A DNA stretch of 64,000 nucleotides from Vibrio diazotrophicus (GTDB lineage: Bacteria; Pseudomonadota; Gammaproteobacteria; Enterobacterales; Vibrionaceae). Made by a program: the position numbers and the translations under genes. Below are positions 6,700-13,682 of this stretch, one piece after another. Within the stretch, counting starts at the first letter, position 1; each line of letters begins with the position of its first letter. Below the pieces are notes generated by a model. The model had not been told where the DNA came from. It searched no databases and was given only the letters and a program-made list of their open reading frames with translations. Location: the NCBI RefSeq assembly GCF_038452265.1, contig NZ_CP151843.1:62001-126000 (forward strand), in the 5' to 3' direction.

Positions 6700-7398
6700 A
6701 TGGAAAACACATGGGCTTCAGGAGCATTAGAACTGCTTCGTCATGCAGATTCTCATATTGAGTTAGGTTCGGCGTTTGATTCACGCATAGCTTTCATCAG
6801 CATTGATAATTCAGTAGAAACGTCAACAAGAACGTTCTTGTCATTACCTGAAAAATTGTCTGGTTTTAAGTTCCCTCGCAAGGAAAAAGATGAGGCGGGC
6901 AATAGCTTTCCCAAAATGGTCGAACTTCTATTTAAATATGCTTCTTGTAAGTTAATAGGCTTGGACGAAGGTGATATTGAGCATTACCACCGAATTAGAA
7001 ATCAGCTTTACCATGATGGTACGGGCTTATCTGTTGATAGACGCTATTTAAAAGCGTATCGACAAATTGCAGCAGTATTATTAAACAACTTATTTGGCGT
7101 CGAGACCGAAAAAGTAAATAAAGCGGTAAGTATTGAAAATCTAATCTTGCTGTGGAATCAACTTGAATCAAGTATCCATACTAAGTTTAAAAAGCATAAT
7201 ATTTCTGCTGGCCACACTTTTAAATGGGAGCAACTCGAAAAAACTGGTGAAATTAGTTGGGAGCAATTTGAGCGGCTTACAAAATTGCGAATGATTAGAA
7301 ATCATCAGGTTCATTCTACTACCGAAAACTTTGATTATGAGCAGCTAGAAATTGGTGTAGGTTTAGCTGAAGTGCTACTGAGTGAGTTAAATGACTAA
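6700..7398 (+). CDS. Cassette protein with two HEPN-like Rx4H motifs
   Basis: This 232-residue soluble, helical protein is the single gene of its cassette. Two similar motifs stand out: HRIRNQLYHDG near residue 100 and RMIRNHQVHST near residue 205. Each is Arg-Asn-x3-His, the R-(N)x4H signature of HEPN domains, which form metal-independent RNases in toxin and defence systems. Each is preceded by helical sequence, so the protein may be a tandem HEPN pair. A short acidic/aromatic link (WEQLEKTGEISWEQFERL) joins the halves. Function is inferred from the motif alone. No antitoxin partner is visible in the cassette. Confidence 0.65.
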   Translation: MENTWASGALELLRHADSHIELGSAFDSRIAFISIDNSVETSTRTFLSLPEKLSGFKFPRKEKDEAGNSFPKMVELLFKYASCKLIGLDEGDIEHYHRIRNQLYHDGTGLSVDRRYLKAYRQIAAVLLNNLFGVETEKVNKAVSIENLILLWNQLESSIHTKFKKHNISAGHTFKWEQLEKTGEISWEQFERLTKLRMIRNHQVHSTTENFDYEQLEIGVGLAEVLLSELND

Positions 7399-7518
7399 CA
7401 AACATTTTAAGACGGATTCGCAACACTCGGCGGTTTTGGTTTGAATTGGCTTAATTGTTTACGGTGTAATAATTAAGTGTCGTGGTAGCGTTGCTTATCA
7501 CTTAAGCGGGCATTAGGT
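7396..7518 (+). repeat. attC site
   Basis: A typical site: TAACAAACATTTTAAGACGG at the stop codon of the preceding gene, CGCAACACTCGGCGGTTTTG, and GTAGCGTTGCTTATCAC followed by TTAAGCGGGCATTAGGT at the right end. Confidence 0.88.
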
Positions 7519-7532
7519 TTCAAGGGGATTTC

Positions 7533-8159
7533 GTGGAAATAAAAGACATACTACCTATTCTAGGTGTTGCCATAGGTTGGTTTCTTAGCGAAGTGGCAGG
7601 GGCAGTTAAATCGAAAAATCTTCGCAGGCGTTCACTGCGCAAAGCGATTACATCATTATATAAATTGAATTTTGAAATGCTCGAGGTTAAATCCGTACAA
7701 GAATACACCAAAAACTTAAGTTCAGAAATTAAGGATTGGGAACGCGGGCGACAGAGAGCTTTTTCCCAGTATGCAGACAACTCTAAAGAGTTTGAAAAGG
7801 AGCTTGATGACGCTGTTATGTTAGTGTCTGAAGAGTATCCATTGATTGCTGTAAAGCTGAGTCAGTTTATCCGGAAATATCGTTTTATAAAGACCAAAAA
7901 CCTCAATGGTTTCACTGATAAAGAATCAATTTACATGCAGCTATTATCAGGTAACGAAACAGGACAACTAGCTGCGCAGTATGTTGTTGAGAATAGCTTA
8001 TTGAAAGTGGCATTTAGAGTAGATTTTTGGCTTTGGTGTACACTGAAACTTGATATCCGAAAGTTTAAAAAAGGTATAAAGTCTGGTGACATGATTCACT
8101 CTAGTCAGGCGTTTAAGAAACAAAGTAATAAAAAGGCCAAAGTAGAAACTTCAGAATAG
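7533..8159 (+). CDS. Cassette protein with N-terminal membrane anchor
   Basis: This 208-residue protein starts at GTG, preceded by AAGGGG at a good distance. The first 24 residues form one hydrophobic helix (DILPILGVAIGWFLSEVAGA) followed by KSKNLRRRSLRK, so the body probably stays in the cytoplasm under the positive-inside rule. The remaining 180 residues are helical, highly charged and partly coiled-coil-like (DWERGRQRAFSQYADNSKEF), ending in a Lys-rich tail. No family is recognised. It is the last recognisable cassette gene before the IS110-family insertion. Confidence 0.65.
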   Translation: MEIKDILPILGVAIGWFLSEVAGAVKSKNLRRRSLRKAITSLYKLNFEMLEVKSVQEYTKNLSSEIKDWERGRQRAFSQYADNSKEFEKELDDAVMLVSEEYPLIAVKLSQFIRKYRFIKTKNLNGFTDKESIYMQLLSGNETGQLAAQYVVENSLLKVAFRVDFWLWCTLKLDIRKFKKGIKSGDMIHSSQAFKKQSNKKAKVETSE

Positions 8160-8164
8160 AAACC

Positions 8165-8245
8165 TAGCAAACGTTTAAGCTTTCAAGATATTTTTACTAA
8201 TCTGATATAAGCGGCTTATCAAATCACGTGTAACTCGTTAATAAG
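8165..8245 (+). repeat. attC interrupted by the IS110-family element
   Basis: CAAACGTTTAAGCTTTCAAG after the cassette stop is an attC-like left half. It runs into the IS1111-type element at about 8246. The sequence just before the element (AACTCGTTAATAAG) resembles a right-hand attC box, and CTCGTTAGTAG occurs again just after the element. Members of the IS1111-attC group are known to insert into attC sites. Confidence 0.5.
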
Positions 8246-9553
8246 ATGGTACGCCCCACACCTGCACTACACTCAGCTATGTCGCTGAATATTGGGAGGT
8301 GCCATCATGTCGGCAATCAAAGTTATTGGAATCGATTTAGGTAAATCTACTTTTCATCTAGTTGGCCACGATTATAGTGGTCGTGAACAATATCGGCACA
8401 AATTATCTAGAAGTAAATTACTACAGTTTATCTCTGTGCATGAACCAACATTGATAGCAATGGAGGCTTGCTGTGGTGCTCACTGGCTTGCAAGAAAATG
8501 CCAAGAATACGGGCATCAAGTTAAACTTATCCCACCTCAATATGTAAAACCTTACGTTAAAGCTCATAAGAATGACTTTATCGATGCGGCTGCTATTGCT
8601 GAGGCATCAACAAGACCCAATATGAGGTTCGTATCTCCAAAGAGTGAGCAGGCTCAAGTAGGCGTCGTTATTCGGCGTGTTAGAACTGGTTATATTAGAG
8701 AGAGGACAGCAACGATGAACCGTATTGGTTCGATGTTAATAGAGTTTGGCATCAGCTTTCCACGGGGTCATGCAAACATGAAAAAGCTGTTTCAATGGTT
8801 AGCGGACAACAAAGAACCGATCCCTCCGTTATTGGTTCAGGAACTACAAAATCAGCTCGACTATTACAATCAACTGAATGAACGGATAAAAGAGCAAGAC
8901 CGAAAACTAGAAAAACTGAGTTCCGAAGATGAACTTTACACTTTACTTCAAACGATACCAGGTGTGGGTCCCATGACTGCATCTTGCTGTTTATCGTGTG
9001 TTGGAAAACCTTCAGATTTTTCTAATGGTAGAAACTTTGCAGCGTGGATCGGACTTGTACCATTCCAGTACTCGACTGGAGGGAAACAACGGATGCTGGG
9101 AATTTCAAAGCGAGGAAATAAAGAGCTGAGAGAACTCTTTGTTCATGCCGCACGAGCAGTGATGTGGAGGGAAGAAACTGCTGAACGCTATTTCGGCTCA
9201 TGGTTATTAGATTTGAAACGTCGAAAACCTTTTAATGTTGCTCTAGTTGCGTTAGCAAATAAGCTAGCGAGGATTGCATGGTCAGTAATGACAAGTCACA
9301 AGCCCTTTGAATTAAGAGTTTAATCTAGATTTGCATATGATAATGAAAGATGACAAAACGGTTAGACCACCAGATTGAAGACCTGATGGACAGAACAGCA
9401 ACTAGAGTGCTTTCACGTTTTTGAGGACAATCTGGCGCGGATCTCATCGTAGAGCTGGGGCTAACTAATCAGTGTCCCAATTAGACTCTGAATACATTAG
9501 CGCAAACCAACTCCGTTATTTGGATTTTTCACTTGCAAAACGGGGCGTACCAT
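8246..9553 (+). mobile_element. IS110-family (IS1111 group) insertion sequence
   Basis: A single transposase gene is flanked by 12-bp subterminal inverted repeats: ATGGTACGCCCC at 8246-8257 and GGGGCGTACCAT at 9542-9553. Such repeats define the IS1111 subgroup. About 220 bp of non-coding sequence lies after the transposase, matching the family's long non-coding end that can encode a guide (bridge) RNA. There is no clear target duplication, as expected. The exact ends may lie a few bases outside the repeats. Confidence 0.85.
8307..9323 (+). CDS. IS110/IS1111-type transposase
   Basis: This 338-residue recombinase has an N-terminal RuvC-like DEDD domain. Visible acidic residues are in KVIGIDLGKSTF (first Asp), LIAMEACCG (Glu) and HKNDFIDAAAIAEA (last two Asp). 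The C-terminal Tnp_IS1111A/transposase_20 domain has LQTIPGVGPMTA (helix-hairpin-helix) and LVPFQYSTGGKQRMLGISKR with the conserved Ser. The ATG at 8307 is preferred over an upstream TTG because GGGAGG sits 7 bp ahead. Both halves are complete, so the enzyme looks active. Confidence 0.93.
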   Translation: MSAIKVIGIDLGKSTFHLVGHDYSGREQYRHKLSRSKLLQFISVHEPTLIAMEACCGAHWLARKCQEYGHQVKLIPPQYVKPYVKAHKNDFIDAAAIAEASTRPNMRFVSPKSEQAQVGVVIRRVRTGYIRERTATMNRIGSMLIEFGISFPRGHANMKKLFQWLADNKEPIPPLLVQELQNQLDYYNQLNERIKEQDRKLEKLSSEDELYTLLQTIPGVGPMTASCCLSCVGKPSDFSNGRNFAAWIGLVPFQYSTGGKQRMLGISKRGNKELRELFVHAARAVMWREETAERYFGSWLLDLKRRKPFNVALVALANKLARIAWSVMTSHKPFELRV

Positions 9554-9673
9554 ACATTTGTCCAAATTCTCGTTAGTAGGTACGATACTAATAGAAACCC
9601 AACCAACGAAGAATTTGTTATTGCTCAACAGTCGGTTGAATTGCTGTAGGAACAATTAAAGCAATATTGCTAA
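9554..9673 (+). pseudogene. Truncated 3' end of an unidentified gene
   Basis: Directly right of the insertion sequence, an open frame without a start encodes RYDTNRNPTNEEFVIAQQ then SVELL before TAG (9647-9649). Reading through gives EQLKQYC and a TAA at 9671, followed at once by a terminator. This is the pattern of a real C-terminus that has lost its 5' part and gained a nonsense mutation (CAG to TAG would restore a longer tail). The words faintly resemble the end of NADPH-dependent FMN reductase/flavodoxin-like proteins, which I cannot confirm. Confidence 0.4.
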
Positions 9674-9698
9674 AAGCGAGCTTAGTGCTCGCTTTTTT
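9672..9698 (+). terminator. Rho-independent terminator
   Basis: AAAAGCGAGC and GCTCGCTTTTTT form a 6-bp GC-rich stem (GCGAGC/GCTCGC) with a TTAGT loop and a T-run. It follows the truncated gene end. Confidence 0.85.
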
Positions 9699-9831
9699 CG
9701 TTTTGGGTTGGGTTAAATTATTGCACCCTAGAATAGAGTTACGAGAACTTGGGCATTTTCTCGGCAATGACTATTCTGAGCAGCTGGGCGTTGACGTTGG
9801 TCTAGCCAATTAAAGTAGAAAGGTAACAAAG

Positions 9832-10188
9832 ATGAATATGAAAAAGTTTTCGGACCTAGTTGGGCTTTCGTCTTACACGCTTCGATATTATGAAAAAATT
9901 GGTTTACTCAAACATGTGCAAAGAAATAGTAGTGGTCACCGTGTCTACTCAAATCGGGATATTGATTGGATCAACTTTATTAAACGACTGAAAGACACGG
10001 GAATGCCATTAGAAGAAATTCAAAAATATGCGTCATTGAGAGATATAGGTGCTCAAACCAGAGCAGATCGCCAAGCACTGTTAGAGAAACACCGAGAAAA
10101 ACTGAAACAACATATCCAGCAACAGGTCGAGCATCTGGACGCATTAGAAGTAAAAATTGATTTATATAAAAGTGGGAAAGTGAGTTGA
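9832..10188 (+). CDS. MerR-family transcriptional regulator
   Basis: This 118-residue DNA-binding regulator has the N-terminal MerR winged helix (FSDLVGLSSYTLRYYEKIGLL, residues 6-26), wing residues NSSGHRVYSNRDI, and a helical dimerisation arm with many charged residues at 75-115. There is no cluster of Cys for metal sensing, so it belongs with the small aldehyde/stress-type MerR proteins (AdhR/YhdM-like). AAAGG precedes the ATG. Its stop codon overlaps the -35 box of the operator-promoter at 10185-10215, which faces the AhpD-like gene, so it probably controls that gene and is co-oriented with it. Confidence 0.9.
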   Translation: MNMKKFSDLVGLSSYTLRYYEKIGLLKHVQRNSSGHRVYSNRDIDWINFIKRLKDTGMPLEEIQKYASLRDIGAQTRADRQALLEKHREKLKQHIQQQVEHLDALEVKIDLYKSGKVS

Positions 10189-10215
10189 CTTAGAGTGAAC
10201 TCTAACTAGTAAGGT
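10185..10215 (+). promoter_or_regulatory. MerR-type promoter with 19-bp spacer and palindromic operator
   Basis: TTGACT (10185-10190) and TAAGGT (10210-10215) are separated by 19 bp, the elongated spacer typical of MerR-activated promoters. The spacer contains a perfect palindrome, TTAGAGT-GA-ACTCTAA (10190-10205). This arrangement predicts activation by the regulator encoded immediately upstream. Confidence 0.85.
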
Positions 10216-10246
10216 GTGCTGGTAGTCATTTATAGGAGCACAAAAA

Positions 10247-10624
10247 ATGGAAAATCAGCGATTTAATTCTGGGTTAGAACAGTTATCAAAAATTGATGGT
10301 GAGGCTGGTCAAAAAGTTATAGAAAGCCTGCGTGACATATGCCCTGATTTAGCCAAATTCACCATTGAATACCCGTTTGGTGATATTTATACCCGTCAGG
10401 GCTTAGACCTAAAATCAAGAGAGATCGCGACTGTTTCTGCATTGACAGCTATGGGGAATTGTACGCCACAGCTAAAAGTACATTTGCACGCTGCCCTTAA
10501 CGTTGGTTGTACAGAGGAAGAGCTGAAAGAAGTAATAATACAAATGTCAGTCTATGCTGGGTTCCCAGCAGCATTAAATGGAATGTTTGCTTTTAAAGAA
10601 GTGCTATCTGAACGAAACAATTAG
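10247..10624 (+). CDS. Carboxymuconolactone decarboxylase/AhpD-like protein
   Basis: This 125-residue all-helical protein belongs to the CMD/AhpD superfamily. The core pattern is SREIATVSALTAMGNCTPQL, then KVHLHAALNVGCTEEELKEV and IQMSVYAGFPAALNGM. There is one Cys (GNCTP) plus a later Cys (VGCTEE), not the CxxC redox pair of true AhpD, so it may be a CMD-type enzyme acting on a small electrophile rather than a peroxidase partner. It lies 59 bp after a MerR operator and is its likely target. An electrophile-response role is inferred from that pairing. Confidence 0.85.
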   Translation: MENQRFNSGLEQLSKIDGEAGQKVIESLRDICPDLAKFTIEYPFGDIYTRQGLDLKSREIATVSALTAMGNCTPQLKVHLHAALNVGCTEEELKEVIIQMSVYAGFPAALNGMFAFKEVLSERNN

Positions 10625-10677
10625 CAATTTAGGTCGATAGGGCAGCGTAAATTAAATGTACTAATTCAGACCTGATC

Positions 10678-11841
10678 TGACAGTTACCCACTTTTCGACT
10701 TGGTGCCTGTCAGATTATATCTGGGCTAGATTCTTTTCAGCCCAGATTGATTTCCCATCCTCTAATGTTTCTATCGGCGTTCTGCCACAGCACATTTTTC
10801 CTTGATGAGTACGGTGATTGTTGTAGTAGTCCATCCATTCGTCCAGATCTTTCTGCAACTCTTCGATAGAACCATACAGTTTCTTTCTGAATGTCACTTG
10901 GTAGAACTCATTCAATATGGTCTTGTGGAAGCGCTCGCAGATACCATTTGTTTGTGGTGACATCGCTTTAGTTTTCGTGTGGTCGATATCATTAATGGCT
11001 AGGTAGAGCTGGTAATCGTGCTGCTCAACACGACCACAGTATTCAGTGCCTCGGTCAGTCAAGATTCGCAGCATTGGCAGTTCATGCGCCTCAAAGAACG
11101 GTAGAACCTTATCATTCAATATATCCGCTGCGGTGATTGGTGTTTTCGTTGTGTAGAGCTTGGCAAAGGCGACTTTACTGTAGGTATCAACGAAGGTTTG
11201 TTGATAGATGCGACCAACACCTTTCAAGTTGCCAACATAGAATGTGTCTTGAGAGCCGAGATAACCTGGATGCGCTGTTTCTATCTCACCACAAGCCTCA
11301 TCATCGTGCTTCTTACGCTCAAGAGCCGCAACTTGCTCGTCTGTTAGGATAATACCGTTCTCTGCGACCTGTTTCTCCAGTGCGATAAGACGTTTCTTGA
11401 AGTTCTCTAGGTCATTGCGAAGCCAGATTGAGCGTACGCCACTTGGAGAGATAAACACTCCCAATTTACGTAATTCATTACTCGTTCTAACTTGTCCATG
11501 AGCTGGGAAGTCGATGGCGTATTTGATAACGGCTTGCTCAGTTTCACTATCAACACGGTTCTTCAAATTCGGTGCTCTTCGGCTACGGTTAATCAGAGCA
11601 TCAATACCCCCCGTCTCAACCAACTCTTGATAACGGTAGAAAGTATCTCTTGATACCCCCATAACCTTACAGGCTCTAGATACATTACCGAGTTCTTCTG
11701 CAAGATTGAGAAGGCCCGCTTTGTGTTTGATAATTGGATTGCTAGTATGAAGCATGAGAGTTACCTCTTTTTGTCTTTGATTAGTGATTAAGCACCTTTA
11801 ATCAAAGTGGGTAACTCTCTTCTTTTCAAATTGAAGTGTCA
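10678..11841 (-). mobile_element. IS481-family insertion sequence
   Basis: The element holds one DDE transposase gene on the minus strand. Its ends begin TGACAG (10678) and finish TGTCA (11841). Matching subterminal words GTTACCCACTTT (left) and AAAGTGGGTAAC (right) form longer imperfect inverted repeats. GATC occurs on both sides (10674-10677 and 11842-11845) and may be a 4-bp target duplication, although GATC is itself palindromic, so the ends may be off by a few bases. Confidence 0.8.
10715..11755 (-). CDS. IS481-type transposase
   Basis: This 346-residue transposase has an N-terminal helix-turn-helix (ELGNVSRACKVMGVSRDTFY, residues 21-40) and a retroviral-integrase (rve) core. The catalytic acidic residues are in GSQDTFYVG (Asp), LRILTDRGTEYC (Asp) and TNGICERFHKTIL (Glu). 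The C-terminus has YYNNHRTHQGKMCCGRTP, the standard ending of IS481/IS3-like transposases. The length is usual for the family and no frameshift is seen, so it should be active. It is the third insertion-sequence family within 12 kb. Confidence 0.92.
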   Translation of the reverse strand: MLHTSNPIIKHKAGLLNLAEELGNVSRACKVMGVSRDTFYRYQELVETGGIDALINRSRRAPNLKNRVDSETEQAVIKYAIDFPAHGQVRTSNELRKLGVFISPSGVRSIWLRNDLENFKKRLIALEKQVAENGIILTDEQVAALERKKHDDEACGEIETAHPGYLGSQDTFYVGNLKGVGRIYQQTFVDTYSKVAFAKLYTTKTPITAADILNDKVLPFFEAHELPMLRILTDRGTEYCGRVEQHDYQLYLAINDIDHTKTKAMSPQTNGICERFHKTILNEFYQVTFRKKLYGSIEELQKDLDEWMDYYNNHRTHQGKMCCGRTPIETLEDGKSIWAEKNLAQI

Positions 11842-11904
11842 GATCTAGTCGGAACTAATACAAATTAAAGCTGCCCCTATTCTTCTATAGTTATATCTCA
11901 ATCA

Positions 11905-12732
11905 CTAAAGATCACTACTTTGATGTTCTGACTGCAAATGTACATTTAAGCGGTCATCCGTCACCATGTTGTTTTCCAATTCATGGATGGTGGCGATTCG
12001 AAAACGCTTCTCTAAAGCCAATTTTTCATATTCAGTCAGGTAAATGTCACTGTGAATGTGCTCAGCCATCATCTTGATGATTAAGCGGTTGTTTGAGAAC
12101 AAGCCTTGAGTTTCCTCACGGTGGGAGAACATCATCGCTTGTTTCATGTCTACCACAAGCATAAAACGGTGAGAAGGATAGCGCTGTTCAGGATTTTCTG
12201 AGCGAGAATAGTGTTCAACTTTTGGGTGTGGCAAATCTAAGCGATTAAAAGAGAACACAATCACCCGTACTCCGCGTTCTATGGCTTGGCAGATCTCGTC
12301 TGCAATCAGTTCCAGATGAAAATCCGTATTAAGATAAACTTCCATTTGCGCCAGATTGAGCATTTCCCGAGCTTTCTGAATCAGATTTTCAAACCCTGTA
12401 ACGTTATAGATAAATTCTTTCTCTTCTTGAAGCATCATGCGTGACAGCTCTTTCTTCAGGATGTGAATGTTCTCTATCGTTTTTTTCTCAATCTGACTGA
12501 ATATCAGATCCGGAGATTTGGCTTCATATTCTTTGGTATCTCCGTCAGACATAAAGATACAACCGTTCTTGTACAGGTTGTCAATCGACGAATAAACAGA
12601 TGAACGAGAGAGGGAAATCTGTTTGGCTATTTTATAACCGCTGGATCGGCCATTTTTAAGCAAGTTGATATAAACCAAAGCATCAGTTTTCGTAAAGCCA
12701 AAGTCCATCAGTTTTGTTACCAGCTCGGTCAC
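11905..12732 (-). CDS. TrmB-family sugar-responsive transcriptional regulator
   Basis: This 275-residue regulator is the last gene of the leftward maltodextrin operon. Residues 8-70 form a TrmB-type winged helix (FGFTKTDALVYINLLKNGRS, then ISLSRSSVYSSIDNLYKNG). A coiled stretch and a C-terminal sugar-binding-like domain with phospholipase-D-like fold features follow (MEVYLNTDFHLELIADEICQ). The GTG start at 12732 is preferred because GAGGA precedes it; longer starts run into the upstream gene. TrmB proteins control maltose/trehalose uptake in archaea, so it probably governs this locus through the divergent promoter at 18840-19239. Confidence 0.85.
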   Translation of the reverse strand: MTELVTKLMDFGFTKTDALVYINLLKNGRSSGYKIAKQISLSRSSVYSSIDNLYKNGCIFMSDGDTKEYEAKSPDLIFSQIEKKTIENIHILKKELSRMMLQEEKEFIYNVTGFENLIQKAREMLNLAQMEVYLNTDFHLELIADEICQAIERGVRVIVFSFNRLDLPHPKVEHYSRSENPEQRYPSHRFMLVVDMKQAMMFSHREETQGLFSNNRLIIKMMAEHIHSDIYLTEYEKLALEKRFRIATIHELENNMVTDDRLNVHLQSEHQSSDL

Positions 12733-12785
12733 GGGAGTTCCTCGGTAATTGTTCACGCAAAATTTCCTGTCAAGGTTACCATTCC

Positions 12786-13682
12786 TTATGCAATGAATGT
12801 AGATGATTGTGCACAATTTACGGTACACATTGAGATAGCGCCCTGAGCAAAACCATACTCGTTGTTATGCAGACAAATAATCTCCGGCAGAGAATCATAC
12901 TGGCAGTAGCGGCTTAGGGTGCTTTTTAGTGTCAGGGCTAAGTCTGGATGTGAAGTTAGGCTGCCGCTCAGTACCAGAAGTTTGGGTTTGAAGCGAATGA
13001 TTGCGTCAGAGAGCGCTCTCGCGAGTTGATCAATCCAGATGCGATAGACCCGAGTTGACCAATTGTGGTTCTCTTCAATACCGTGGATGATGTCGTTGGC
13101 ATCTCGATGCTGCAATGAGAGCTGATGATATTGACGCTCTATCCCTTCCCGTGAAAGATATTGACGAACGCATTCATCACTTCCACAACTGCACAATGGC
13201 GTCAAACCATCGACTAAGCTTTGATAGCCTTTCAGTGGCTTATGCGCCCAGCCCAAGTCGAGTACATTTAGGTATGGCTTAGTTGGGCAAATTTGATCAG
13301 TGACGCACAGCTCACAACCGTCATCCAGTATCGCACTTAGCACGTTCCCTTTCGGCAGAGAAGGCATGAGTGACAGCGCAATCACTGCTGGATCGAACAA
13401 CTGGTAAGGGATGGAAAGCTGTATCGCTAACCAATCAGACAGAGCTTCTTTAGCGTTGGATGTTTGCTCTTGTCCCTGCCAACAGTCTGGCATCAGATTA
13501 ATACCAACTAGTGTTAGTGGGCCGAACATACGTTGCATGCTCAGCGCCATGCTAGATATGAGCGCAGCAGTTTGCTGCGCACTGACGGGAGTCTTTAGTT
13601 GATTACGATAGTGGGACTTTTCATTATCATCAATGACAACGCCCCATATCCATTTTGAGTCAACAGAAAGACCAAGCTTCAT
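12786..13682 (-). CDS. Degenerate ROK-family protein (sugar kinase-like)
   Basis: This 298-residue protein has the ROK fold. The zinc-site motif is recognisable (GWAHKP, then GLTPLCSCGSDECVRQYLS, residues 143-174), as is a C-terminal LLVLSGSLTS. The N-terminal phosphate loop, normally DxGGTK, is degraded to LSVDSKWIWGVVIDD, and the region around the catalytic Asp reads LFDPAVIAL instead of NDxxAxAL. It may be a weak glucokinase or a sugar sensor without kinase activity. Its start overlaps the GH13 stop by 4 bp, indicating translational coupling, and it precedes the TrmB gene. Expected substrate: glucose or maltodextrin. Confidence 0.75.
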   Translation of the reverse strand: MKLGLSVDSKWIWGVVIDDNEKSHYRNQLKTPVSAQQTAALISSMALSMQRMFGPLTLVGINLMPDCWQGQEQTSNAKEALSDWLAIQLSIPYQLFDPAVIALSLMPSLPKGNVLSAILDDGCELCVTDQICPTKPYLNVLDLGWAHKPLKGYQSLVDGLTPLCSCGSDECVRQYLSREGIERQYHQLSLQHRDANDIIHGIEENHNWSTRVYRIWIDQLARALSDAIIRFKPKLLVLSGSLTSHPDLALTLKSTLSRYCQYDSLPEIICLHNNEYGFAQGAISMCTVNCAQSSTFIA

